Part shown: in pieces, positions 9,367 to 17,732 of the stretch
Position numbering within the stretch: the first letter of the stretch is position 1
Layout: every line of letters begins with the position of its first letter
Source of the DNA: Candidatus Thorarchaeota archaeon MP8T_1
GTDB lineage: Archaea > Asgardarchaeota > Thorarchaeia > Thorarchaeales > Thorarchaeaceae
Reading direction: 5' to 3'
NCBI GenBank assembly: GCA_002825465.1
Contig: PJER01000013.1
Location: 1 to 63,224, forward strand
Length of the DNA stretch: 63,224 nt
Translations under genes and position numbers: made by a program
Notes under the pieces: generated by a model
What the model saw: the letters and a program-made list of their open reading frames with translations, nothing else
Databases searched by the model: none
Told to the model about the DNA's origin: nothing

Positions 9367-10557
9367 TTATGCTCCCTCCGGGATTGTCATTGTAGTCCAG
9401 TCGGGATAATCATCCGACTTGACTTTTTGTCGTTCTTTCATCCAATCCACTACATCGTGTAATGTCTTAATGGCTGCTGGATGCATCATCATAAAGAGGT
9501 CATTTCCTGCTAGTAATAATGCAAGAGCTGTCACACTCTCCCAGATAGGTCCTCGTAATTCACGTGGTCCGAGTTCCGGATTATTCATCCAGGCTTCTCT
9601 AGCAGCCCAAGCATTCGTAGTGCCTGAACTGATTGGGAATCGAAGTTCCTCATCACCTAATAATCCTGCCAATCGCATTCGTTGCATGATTGTAAATGCG
9701 TATTCGAGACCATATCCCAATGCTGCAGTAGTTGGGTCAATAACTATCTGTTCAGGAGTCAACCATTCGAAGAGTCTTCTATTGAGTTCTTTCTGTTGAT
9801 TGATATCAATCGATGTCCATGATAAAACAACTTGATCGTGTTTCTTTGCTGCAACAGCAATTTCTTCATAGACATCCACAGTTGCAGAACAGAGAAGTGT
9901 TCTTTCTCCTTCACAAACCTCAGCTGCTTTTGCTAAAACTGGCCCATCTTTCTCAGGGTCTCCTGCTGAGCCAATAAGAATTGGTACCTTAACAGCTTGT
10001 AAGACTTCTTCGATTGTTTTTGCTGCCTCATTTGGTGAAGTATCTCCAAGAGACCTGTCAGTACTGATGAGGTGTAGTGTGACTACATCAGCACCAAACT
10101 TGTCAACAACAAGTTTTGCCCATTCGGCAGGATCATCAAGCACTTCTTTGTAATGTGCTTTCACTACTTTTGCGAGTGAGATAGGCATATCGAATACATC
10201 TGCTGCAATGATTGGCGGATGCTTTGGAGGTGCTTGAAACAGATCCCATGCAGGAGCTGTATGCCCTCCAATAGTTACAGTGTGTGATCTACTGCCACCT
10301 TGTCCTTTTGTTGCTCCAAGGGTGATTTCCTGAATAGTTCCAGTGTACTCACCAAGAGGAGCCTTGAATGAAGCAGGTATGAGTGATTTTGGCATTTCAA
10401 GAGCTGGACGAGCAGCTGCCCTTGCCATCTGCTGAACCATAGGTCGAAGAGCTAATTTTAACTCATCAAGTTCTATTGTGACATTCTCAAGGATAAGTTC
10501 AGCAAAATCGCCGAACATATCATCCAGCGAAGTAGTCTTTTCCTTGTCAGTTGTCAT
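9367..10557 (-). CDS. cdhD: CODH/ACS delta subunit (corrinoid Fe-S protein, small)
   Basis: CdhD is the TIM-barrel partner of CdhE; the heterodimer presents the corrinoid to the methyltransferase and to ACS. Family segments seen include GGSRSHTVTIGGHTAPAW, IISTDRS-like LISTDRSLGD, DPTTAALGYGLEY and FPISSGTTNAWAAREAW. Length 396 is typical. The ATG overlaps the cdhC stop (ATGA), indicating translational coupling. A separate methyl-H4MPT:CoFeSP methyltransferase gene was not seen in the window. Confidence 0.94.
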   Translation of the reverse strand: MTTDKEKTTSLDDMFGDFAELILENVTIELDELKLALRPMVQQMARAAARPALEMPKSLIPASFKAPLGEYTGTIQEITLGATKGQGGSRSHTVTIGGHTAPAWDLFQAPPKHPPIIAADVFDMPISLAKVVKAHYKEVLDDPAEWAKLVVDKFGADVVTLHLISTDRSLGDTSPNEAAKTIEEVLQAVKVPILIGSAGDPEKDGPVLAKAAEVCEGERTLLCSATVDVYEEIAVAAKKHDQVVLSWTSIDINQQKELNRRLFEWLTPEQIVIDPTTAALGYGLEYAFTIMQRMRLAGLLGDEELRFPISSGTTNAWAAREAWMNNPELGPRELRGPIWESVTALALLLAGNDLFMMMHPAAIKTLHDVVDWMKERQKVKSDDYPDWTTMTIPEGA

Positions 10558-11960
10558 TTCTTCTTTTCACCTTTACCTGTTTTCCGAATGATTACTTTCT
10601 CAGCGTATATTTTGGCATTCTTGAAGATAATTTCAAGTCCTCCTCCAATGCCTCCGACCATAGCTGTCATTTCACCAGGAACTGCAACATAGTCTGATCC
10701 TGAATCATCAGAACCCATCTCGACCTCGCTTTCATCCTCTAGTTCAACCCAACGTTCAACAACAGGATGATTTTTCTCCTTGAGGAATGATTTGAGGTCT
10801 CCAATAGTCATCGCATTACTTTCAGTAGAAATCTTATCCCTTACTTCCTCAGGAATAAATTCTAGAACCCTCTCTTTGATTGCTTCGGGTATCCAGACAA
10901 CTCTATTCCATCCATCATCAACTTGTAAGAACTTAGGAGATCTCATGTATTCGATTGAGATGCCATGGAAACCAGGAACTTGTCTGCCGCCAGCAGTCGA
11001 ATCCGCCATGCTCGAGAATGGTAATCCGTTTACAGTATCACCTTTGAAATCTCTATGAACGATACCTAGACCATCCACTTCTGGAATCACAAAAGCGATA
11101 GCTTCGAAGCAACCACAACTTGTATGAGGCTTCTCAAAAGCACTATAGAGAGCAACAGAATTCACTTTACCAAGTGACTTCTCAACATATGCTTGGTTGA
11201 CGCCAGTGTACTCTCCTCGAAAGTCATCTATTGTGTCACCTTTTGGAATTGCATAGAGTGGACCTTTGGGATCTACTCGAGCTGCTGCTCTTCCATCGAA
11301 CCAGCTGATAGCTCCGCAGTTTGCGTATCTCTGAGGAGTGATAGTACAAACGTGTGTCGGAGCGAATGATTGACAGAGTGAGCATCCATAGAATGTATCA
11401 ACTTCTGCGTCACTTAGACCTCGTGCACGTTCATCTCGCTGATTGTATCGATTGATTGCATCATCATAGCGTTCACTCACCACCTTGGGATCTGAGATGA
11501 AAGTTACCTGAATCTTCTCGATGATGTTCATTTCACTCTTGAAGAGTCTAATCAGAACCTTCCCGAGAAACTCGAATGAATTGAAACCCTTCTCAAAGGA
11601 CTTCTTACTGAGTCGTATCCAGATGTCGTAGCGTTGGTTCAGATGCATCATTCCTTCCACGAAGTTGACGTATTCGTGCACACGTCTTTCAATTACTCCT
11701 TCGAGGTCGGTTTCAATGTCCTTTCCTGCTACTTCAACCACGATTCCAAGAGGATGGTAGCTTCCTTCCTCCATATCTTTAAGGTCTGGACCTATTATAG
11801 TGACTTTTTCATCCTCGATTTCACCCATATCTCGGGCAATTGCGAGTTCGAATTTCTGTTCCATCTTTGGTCCTCCGAGTTCGACAAACATATCTTTGCC
11901 GCGCACTCGTTCACCTTCATATACCACGCCAATGTCTACTGGGATATCTTCGAATGACAA
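10554..11960 (-). CDS. cdhC: Acetyl-CoA synthase beta subunit
   Basis: CdhC builds acetyl-CoA from CO, CoA and the corrinoid-bound methyl group at the Ni-Ni-[4Fe-4S] A-cluster. Cluster ligands are visible: CSLC at 193-196, C205 and C215 for the cubane, and CGC at 282-284 for nickel. It is the short methanogen-type form that lacks the N-terminal CODH-binding domain of bacterial AcsB. I start it at the TTG at 11960, because a strong GGAGGAGGT site lies eight bases upstream inside the end of cdhB; an earlier TTG at 11978 would bury that site. The C-terminus has an acidic, Ser/Gly-rich stretch (about 410-430) and then VGGIGGGLEII. Overlaps cdhD by four bases. Confidence 0.95.
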   Translation of the reverse strand: MSFEDIPVDIGVVYEGERVRGKDMFVELGGPKMEQKFELAIARDMGEIEDEKVTIIGPDLKDMEEGSYHPLGIVVEVAGKDIETDLEGVIERRVHEYVNFVEGMMHLNQRYDIWIRLSKKSFEKGFNSFEFLGKVLIRLFKSEMNIIEKIQVTFISDPKVVSERYDDAINRYNQRDERARGLSDAEVDTFYGCSLCQSFAPTHVCTITPQRYANCGAISWFDGRAAARVDPKGPLYAIPKGDTIDDFRGEYTGVNQAYVEKSLGKVNSVALYSAFEKPHTSCGCFEAIAFVIPEVDGLGIVHRDFKGDTVNGLPFSSMADSTAGGRQVPGFHGISIEYMRSPKFLQVDDGWNRVVWIPEAIKERVLEFIPEEVRDKISTESNAMTIGDLKSFLKEKNHPVVERWVELEDESEVEMGSDDSGSDYVAVPGEMTAMVGGIGGGLEIIFKNAKIYAEKVIIRKTGKGEKKK

Positions 11961-11961
11961 T

Positions 11962-12510
11962 TTACTTACCTCCTCCAATTAGTTCAACTATTTCATCAAG
12001 CATAGTGTGATACTGTTTCTCTTTCATATTCGGAAATGACCACTTTGCATGTGGTTGGAAATATCTACCAAGAGCAATTGCTACAATCTCTGGTGCGAAG
12101 TTCATCACACCAGAGAGCATTGTCCACTGCATGTAGTATGGTTGTCCATATATCATGATCATATCATAGGGTCCTCTTCCATGAGGGCCTTTCCACTCTA
12201 GATCCTGGAGTCTAAATGCGATTTCCATTGCACCCATGGATTTTGCCTCTTTGTAGCCCTTTTCTATGAATGCCTTGATCGCTCCTCCAGTTGCGATTAT
12301 GTCCATTTTTCCAGCTTTTGCTAGTGCGATGGCATAATCTACCATGTCCCCCTTCCCATGTTTTTCGCTGGGAGCTTCAGAACCGACAATCAGAAGTCGC
12401 TTCTTGGATTTTGATAGGTCTCTTTTAAGAACCTCTGGCTTTGTTAGTGCTTTTGCACTTTCAGGGCCACAGATCTCTCCAGTCTGCCATGGTACGGGTT
12501 TCATCACCAT
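11962..12510 (-). CDS. cdhB: CODH/ACS epsilon subunit
   Basis: CdhB is the small subunit of the archaeal CODH alpha2-epsilon2 complex; it resembles a Rossmann-type DHS-like domain and may bind a flavin or nucleotide. Seen: KRLLIVGSEAPSEKHG, ATGGAIKAFIEKG and a C-terminal FPNMKEKQYHTMLDEIVE typical of the family. The ATG at 12510 overlaps the cdhA stop by one base (TAATG) with GGGAGGTGG just upstream, so this start is preferred over a longer frame running into cdhA. About 182 residues, as expected. Confidence 0.93.
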   Translation of the reverse strand: MVMKPVPWQTGEICGPESAKALTKPEVLKRDLSKSKKRLLIVGSEAPSEKHGKGDMVDYAIALAKAGKMDIIATGGAIKAFIEKGYKEAKSMGAMEIAFRLQDLEWKGPHGRGPYDMIMIYGQPYYMQWTMLSGVMNFAPEIVAIALGRYFQPHAKWSFPNMKEKQYHTMLDEIVELIGGGK

Positions 12511-14852
12511 TATGTACCACCTCCCATTACTTGCTCCTTCAGGAGCGTTGGGTCTGGAATTCTCCTCTCTTTCCATTTGTTATCTTTCATCTGAGCTAAT
12601 ATCTTGTCCTTCAGAGTGATTGGAATATCTGTTTCACGTCGAATGTACTTCCAAACATCTTCAGGGAAATAGCCATAGTATGTTTCATGGATATCGATGT
12701 AATGACTCAATTTGATACTTCGACCCTTTCCAGTGTCATTGGGTCGTAGCACAAGTTTTGCGGTCAGAACATTCGCCTCAGCAACAGTTTCTGCTGCGTA
12801 GAACAGATGTTCTGGACCAGGAGCAGTTACTACTCGATCTCCTGTTCGAGCATCATAGACTGTCCAGTCTCTTTCATTCTCTGCTGTGCCTAACAACATT
12901 CTTCTGTACTTCGAACCATGTGGTCCCACAATCACAGGAACTCCGAGTCTCCAGAATCCTGCTGCTATTGAGGCTGCTTTTTGAGACATAGCTCCCCAAG
13001 AGATGCCTACTGCACCTACTCGGTTGTGGATATAATCCGCAATCTCTGCGTAATTTCCTCGTAAGTTTCTCTTGGCAAATATGGCAGCGATTTTAATCGC
13101 CGCTCCGGCAATATGCGAGTTTGATACACATGAACCAACATTGACCACCCCACCAGCATCAAACTCACCACTTCTTCGTTCGTAAATAGATTGACCATTC
13201 TCATCTTTTACATGACCAGCGGATATTGCAGCACAACCAGATGTTACGATAATATATCGGCGTTTTGCAAATTCCTCAGCCATATCATGAACGTCTTTTC
13301 CTCCACCCGGATAGTTCGCACATCCAACATGAGCAATCACACCAGGTATTTCTCCGAAAACGATTGGTTGACCAACGTTTCTAATCTCGGTGTCTTGGAT
13401 AGCTCCACGGCCTGTTCTGACAATGTGAGTTTCCTCTTTGCAATCAGCTTCTGCAGCTGCAACCATCCAACTATGTAGGTCATAGTCGTTAGGACACGCA
13501 GACTCACACCGTGCGCAACCAATACAATTGCGATAGACTTCTCTCAATGGTTCAAAATTACCAACTTGAGCTGCTAGAACAGCCTCCATCACATTCTGAT
13601 CATTCGGGCATGCTCTGATGCATTCGCTGCATTTCTTACAGTCTTCAGCCATCTTCTGCATCTGTTTCTTAGATGGGAAGAATTTCATCTTCCTACGCTT
13701 GTCTTTGACTGCCAAGGCAACTTTGACTGCAATTTCTCCGACCATGCTATGGTCCGGAATGTAAGCCCCTGGAATCTTTCCAGATACTAATTCACTTACA
13801 ATTGAATCGACTGAGTCGTCAGACCTGTCGGGTAATCCCATGACTGCCTTGTCACTTGTTGAGATTACTGGAGCACTAACCTTCTTGGCTTCTCTCACTA
13901 CATCAGTTCGAACACATTGTTCGTCTACAACAACTACATCTGCCTTTCCGCTTCTGATATATCTAAGCTGCCATGATATTGGTCCAATGACCTTTGCATT
14001 CGGGTCTCTACGTGTTATGTCCCATGCTGTACAGCACATTCCCCCAACTTCTGCTTGTTCATTTAGGCGCTTTTCAGTGATGTAATCTGTGATTGCCGCA
14101 GCTGGCACTATATTGTGCCCGATTGTAAGAATAATGGCTTTGTTTGTATCCATCATTCCAATTCCAGATTCTACTAGAGGCGCATCGGGGTCTGCCTGTG
14201 GAAATCCAAGAGTTGAGACCTGAGCAAGGTCTGCAATCTCCATACTTAATTGGTCTATCATCCCAGCATGGAATACTTTGCTTTCAAAGTCCATCCAGTT
14301 GCCCTCTTGCCCTGTTGCTGTCGCAGAGAGGGTATGAGTCATTTGACTCTCACAGTAGTCAAGAATAATGCTTGCATCTTCTAAAGTTCGAGGACGCATT
14401 CCTGTCACCAATCTGGCAACAGGTGCATGAATCTCTGTACCTGGTCCTTGGATGAGCTTGGTCCTTGGTCCAAACTCGTGAATCAGATGGTCAATCAGAT
14501 GTCGAGAGTGAGCCAAGTGTGCTGCGCATCCTATATTGGCTGCAGCTAACACAATTCTAGCTTGTTGACCTTTAATGTCAATCCCACATGCTCCTCTTCG
14601 GTCTCCTGATAAATCACATTTACCCATTGTACAAAGACAACAAACTTGACAATATGGCATGTATGATGGTTGATATTTCGTCAAAAGTTTATGATCCCAA
14701 GAGCGGAGAGTGGTTGGTCCAGGCATAGGAGTAGGTCCCATTGGTTCATCCCAGTCGTCATCGACGATGGTACCGATTCGAACCTCAAGGCCCTTGAACT
14801 TTCCAAGCCCAGTGTCAGCTTCATCCGCTTTGAAGTAAGCTTTCTTCTTCAT
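12510..14852 (-). CDS. cdhA: CO dehydrogenase alpha subunit
   Basis: CdhA is the catalytic nickel CO dehydrogenase of the archaeal CODH/ACS complex, reducing CO2 to CO. Visible: the N-terminal Cys cluster CQVCCLCTMGKCDLSGDRRG, two ferredoxin motifs (CKKCSECIRACPND and CIGCARCESACPND) that mark the archaeal form, and C-cluster Cys in HVGCANYPGG, TSGCAAISAG and VGSCVSNSHIAG. About 780 residues. The start is uncertain between the ATG at 14852 and one at 14894; 14852 places the family-like KKKAYFKADE at the N-terminus. First gene of the cdhABCDE-cooC transcription unit; the electron donor is presumably a ferredoxin or the polyferredoxin encoded nearby. Confidence 0.95.
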   Translation of the reverse strand: MKKKAYFKADEADTGLGKFKGLEVRIGTIVDDDWDEPMGPTPMPGPTTLRSWDHKLLTKYQPSYMPYCQVCCLCTMGKCDLSGDRRGACGIDIKGQQARIVLAAANIGCAAHLAHSRHLIDHLIHEFGPRTKLIQGPGTEIHAPVARLVTGMRPRTLEDASIILDYCESQMTHTLSATATGQEGNWMDFESKVFHAGMIDQLSMEIADLAQVSTLGFPQADPDAPLVESGIGMMDTNKAIILTIGHNIVPAAAITDYITEKRLNEQAEVGGMCCTAWDITRRDPNAKVIGPISWQLRYIRSGKADVVVVDEQCVRTDVVREAKKVSAPVISTSDKAVMGLPDRSDDSVDSIVSELVSGKIPGAYIPDHSMVGEIAVKVALAVKDKRRKMKFFPSKKQMQKMAEDCKKCSECIRACPNDQNVMEAVLAAQVGNFEPLREVYRNCIGCARCESACPNDYDLHSWMVAAAEADCKEETHIVRTGRGAIQDTEIRNVGQPIVFGEIPGVIAHVGCANYPGGGKDVHDMAEEFAKRRYIIVTSGCAAISAGHVKDENGQSIYERRSGEFDAGGVVNVGSCVSNSHIAGAAIKIAAIFAKRNLRGNYAEIADYIHNRVGAVGISWGAMSQKAASIAAGFWRLGVPVIVGPHGSKYRRMLLGTAENERDWTVYDARTGDRVVTAPGPEHLFYAAETVAEANVLTAKLVLRPNDTGKGRSIKLSHYIDIHETYYGYFPEDVWKYIRRETDIPITLKDKILAQMKDNKWKERRIPDPTLLKEQVMGGGT

Positions 14853-14894
14853 AAGGTAATCAGTTCCTGTGCGTGGTGCATTCGGCCAACACAT

Positions 14895-15037
14895 TGGCCC
14901 ATAATAAGGTTACGAATCACACGTTCTCATGCTGACCTATTTAGGAAACCGTTCGTAATCATATATTCGATGTTCGTTTCCGATAGTAATTCGATATCTG
15001 TTTGTTCTTTCAAAATTAAATTAAAACTACTAACAGT
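14895..15037. promoter_or_regulatory. Probable cdhA promoter region
   Basis: A 143-base AT-rich gap separates cooC copy 2 from cdhA. Candidate minus-strand TATA-like stretches are near 14938-14945 (CTAAATAG) and 14960-14968. Arms TTACGAA (14910-14916) and TTCGTAA (14952-14958) form an inverted repeat with a 35-base spacer, which could hold paired regulator sites or be chance. Confidence 0.4.
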
Positions 15038-15835
15038 TCATTTGTTCGTTTCTTCAACTAATTTTCGTTTAATTTCTGCGATGGCGAGCATTCCCGGTGA
15101 ATTTTCGTTCAGGTCGATAGGAGCTACTCCCTTTCTATCTGCTTCCTTAACATTATCATCTAGAGGTATCATCCCAATCAAAGGTATTCCTTCTTTCTCA
15201 ACCCATTCGCGAATCATCTTCTCATCATCAGGAGTTGCGACTTTATTGCCTACTGCGTAGACTCGACCAACGTCAATGTCTTGAGCCAGTGTTCTAATCT
15301 TTCCAAGGATATCTAAAGCCCGTCGACCAGGTTCTGCTACAACAACTAGGGCATCCATTCCTCTTGTTGTACCTCGACCAAGATTCTCAATACCTGCATC
15401 CATATCCATAACAAAAGCTTCGTCTGTTCCAAGAATGAGATGACGCATAAGCGATTTGAGAAGAGTTGCTGATGGACACATGCAACCAGAACCACCAATC
15501 TCTACTGTTCCCGCAACAAGAAGACTCACATTGTCCGGTCCTGAAATAGCGAATTTCTGAGCAAGGTCATCAACCCGTGGATTGAGTTTGAAAAATCCCT
15601 TGTATGACCCCGCACCTTCTACCTTCAGACGTTCTTCTACCAAGGTCTCATTCTCAGTTAGGGGGACAATTTTTTTCGCAACATCAGCTGGGATACCAAG
15701 CGCAGACCACAGTGTGAAACTCGGATCTGCATCAACTGCGAGAATCTTGAGACCATCACGACCAAGTAATCGAGCTAATGTTCCTGCAACTGTTGTCTTT
15801 CCAACTCCTCCTTTTCCTGCTACTGCTATCTTCAT
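15038..15835 (-). CDS. cooC: CooC-type nickel-insertion ATPase, copy 2
   Basis: This is the canonical CooC layout: Walker A AGKGGVGKTTVAG, VDADPSFTLWSALG, the CxC motif in GGSGCMCPSATLL, and DMDAGIENLGRGT. It is the better match of the two copies to the nickel-delivering CODH maturation ATPase. The ATG at 15835 is chosen because AAGG lies in front and it leaves a 22-base gap to the FwdB-like gene; the longer frame to 15868 would overlap that gene. It sits between the FwdB-like gene and cdhA, on the same strand as both. Confidence 0.88.
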   Translation of the reverse strand: MKIAVAGKGGVGKTTVAGTLARLLGRDGLKILAVDADPSFTLWSALGIPADVAKKIVPLTENETLVEERLKVEGAGSYKGFFKLNPRVDDLAQKFAISGPDNVSLLVAGTVEIGGSGCMCPSATLLKSLMRHLILGTDEAFVMDMDAGIENLGRGTTRGMDALVVVAEPGRRALDILGKIRTLAQDIDVGRVYAVGNKVATPDDEKMIREWVEKEGIPLIGMIPLDDNVKEADRKGVAPIDLNENSPGMLAIAEIKRKLVEETNK

Positions 15836-15857
15836 CTCGTATCTACCTTCTGTTTTG

Positions 15858-17108
15858 TTAACTACCATTTTTCTTTAGTATCATCTGATGTAGTTGTGTA
15901 ATTATCTCAAATGCGGTGTTAGATGGCTGTTTATCTCTCCACACCTTCAATGGTATCTCTTTCATATCGACTCTTGTCATAGTTCCTTTCCCAGAAATGA
16001 TATCATCTGCAACTCTGAGAGCAAGTTGGGCTTTGTTCTCGGTAATTCCGCCTTCTGGGCCAATGTAGATCAATTTCGTTTTCGCCATTCCCTTAGCAGC
16101 ATTGTTAGGGAGCGATATCAATGGGTCGCTGTTCACAACAAGTACCACATCGAAGTCTCCACGTGATAATCTTGTGAGTGTAGATGCATCTTTATCATCA
16201 TCTATCTTAGCTTTAATCATTGCATTCGCAATACCCATATCATTGGATTCATGCCACATTGGAAGCGCAAACGCTTTCTTTCCCATACCTCGTAGAGTCT
16301 GAATTAGCTCTGCAATTGCAGAGAGATTTCCACTTGCATCGTCTGAATTCACTATACCTGACCCATAGAATATTACAATATAATCAGATTTTCTAAAAGC
16401 TTGAGAAAGACCAATGAGAGTAGTTGTAGGGAGCCCTGCTACTGAAGATTTAGATTGAGCAGCACCTTTGAGTTCTGCAATCAATCCATTAGCTAATTCT
16501 TTGTCTTTCCCAATTTTGATGATGATTCGGTGATTCGCCATTTTCATTGTTTCAGTTTCACGGACATCAACTACCCCAATGATTCTACTTTCTACTCCTT
16601 GTGGAATATTCTGCCCTCTTGGAAAGACAGTAAATCTACTTGCATGTCTGTGGCTACTCTCTACTGGATTGCTCCCCCAATAGAGAATGAATTCACCATT
16701 ATTTAGAACATCTTCTAGGATGATCTCTAATTTCATTTTGTGAATATTATGCTTGATTGATTGTAAAAGTCCCATATTCACGCTTGAATCAAAAATACCC
16801 TTCACTGTCTTTGCTAGGTTGATTCCTTCATTGATGGTTTCATTTGTACTTCTTGTCCAACCATAGAGTAATGGATTCTCAGCTGAAATGAGAAGTTCCG
16901 TAGCCATCTTTAATGCTTCTTCAACACTTAGATTGGTTTCCTTTCCACCTTCTCTTGAAATGGCATCTGTACTGATTTGATGAGCCATTGTTTCAAGGTG
17001 TGTATGACCAAGGTGGCATAAACCTAAGGATTTTGCACCTTCTCCTGTAATTTCTGCTAGGCCATCATCACAGAGTAGAGAACATCTATTGCAAACAATA
17101 TCATCCAT
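15858..17108 (-). CDS. FwdB-like protein without the Mo/W ligand
   Basis: It aligns along its whole length with formylmethanofuran dehydrogenase subunit B, including the 28000-29295 copy. The N-terminal [4Fe-4S] motif is kept (CNRCSLLC, with a fourth Cys at C31), as are LYGWTRST, YWGSNPVESSHRHA, VDVRET and VLVVNSDPL. The segment that reads SVCHGP in the true FwdB reads SVNMGL here: the Cys that ligates Mo/W and the adjacent His are N111 and M112. So it probably cannot do CO2/formate chemistry and may be a structural or electron-transfer relative. It is in one unit with the FeS ferredoxin upstream (13 bases) and cooC downstream (22 bases). Length 416. Confidence 0.85.
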   Translation of the reverse strand: MDDIVCNRCSLLCDDGLAEITGEGAKSLGLCHLGHTHLETMAHQISTDAISREGGKETNLSVEEALKMATELLISAENPLLYGWTRSTNETINEGINLAKTVKGIFDSSVNMGLLQSIKHNIHKMKLEIILEDVLNNGEFILYWGSNPVESSHRHASRFTVFPRGQNIPQGVESRIIGVVDVRETETMKMANHRIIIKIGKDKELANGLIAELKGAAQSKSSVAGLPTTTLIGLSQAFRKSDYIVIFYGSGIVNSDDASGNLSAIAELIQTLRGMGKKAFALPMWHESNDMGIANAMIKAKIDDDKDASTLTRLSRGDFDVVLVVNSDPLISLPNNAAKGMAKTKLIYIGPEGGITENKAQLALRVADDIISGKGTMTRVDMKEIPLKVWRDKQPSNTAFEIITQLHQMILKKNGS

Positions 17109-17121
17109 TTCTGATACCTAC

Positions 17122-17580
17122 CTACCAAATTTCAATTGCTTCCGTACAGCAGTACTGTTCACATACCCTGCAGTTTAACCGATCGGGAGGAAATCTTCTA
17201 CACTTCTCCAGGTTGATAATTTTGGCAACGCCGTTATCAACTCTAAAGACTGTAACATCTCCTCTTGCAGCTTTTCCTTTACTTGTTGGAGGTTCGACTA
17301 CAACATCCACAGGGCAAACGATAACACAGTTCCCACAACCTGTGCATTTGCTTTCATCCAGCTTTACACCAGTCTCTGCCTTTGATTGAAGAGGAGCTAT
17401 CATTTCTCGGATAGCTTTTAGTTTGTTTTCAAAACCTGGCTCAAGTAATGGTGGGCACTCTTCAGGTGCGATATCTCCTAGAGCAAGCTTGGTTGCAAAA
17501 GCCATACATGTTTTGGGACCGCATAATCTGCAGTTTGTCTTAGGTAACTGATTATACAAGTCCATGGGATTAAGTTTCAA
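17122..17580 (-). CDS. FeS-domain plus ferredoxin protein
   Basis: This 152-residue iron-sulfur protein has an N-terminal FeS domain like that of CdhE and RnfB (C17, C20, C25 and C42 in LPKTNCRLCGPKTC and EECP), then a [4Fe-4S] ferredoxin motif CTGCGNCVIVCPVDV and a second, irregular Cys group near the C-terminus (KCRRFPPDRLNCRVCEQYCC). It likely carries electrons between an HdrA or CODH module and the FwdB-like protein. The start is a TTG at 17580 with GGAG ten bases upstream; an in-frame ATG five codons inside has no obvious site. First gene of the leftward unit from the divergent promoter at 17581-17732. Confidence 0.8.
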   Translation of the reverse strand: MKLNPMDLYNQLPKTNCRLCGPKTCMAFATKLALGDIAPEECPPLLEPGFENKLKAIREMIAPLQSKAETGVKLDESKCTGCGNCVIVCPVDVVVEPPTSKGKAARGDVTVFRVDNGVAKIINLEKCRRFPPDRLNCRVCEQYCCTEAIEIW

Positions 17581-17732
17581 GATAATGGGGCTCCATTGTT
17601 GTCTTAGTAATCATTAATTAGATTCTGTTTCTGCAGTCTCCATAACAATTATCCGTTATGGTATGGCATTTCAAGTGTTATTAAAAAACGGATTACTGCT
17701 AATTTACTATCAAAAACAGACACAGGAGCCAA
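17581..17732. promoter_or_regulatory. Divergent promoter of the FwdB-like and HdrA units
   Basis: These 152 bases separate two diverging operons. An inverted repeat, CCATAAC at 17640-17646 and GTTATGG at 17655-17661 with an eight-base spacer, lies near the middle. TATA-like stretches sit on each side: near 17678-17688 for hdrA (TATTAAAAAA) and near 17616-17626 for the leftward unit. The block CATAAC-A-ATTATCCG here recurs as CATAAC-GGT-ATTATCCG at 32535-32551 before fwdC, suggesting a shared regulator. Confidence 0.5.

Noticed and set aside
15858..17108. Calling this gene a second functional FwdB
   Set aside because: The metal-ligating Cys and neighbouring His of the true FwdB are Asn and Met here, so only a structural relation can be supported.
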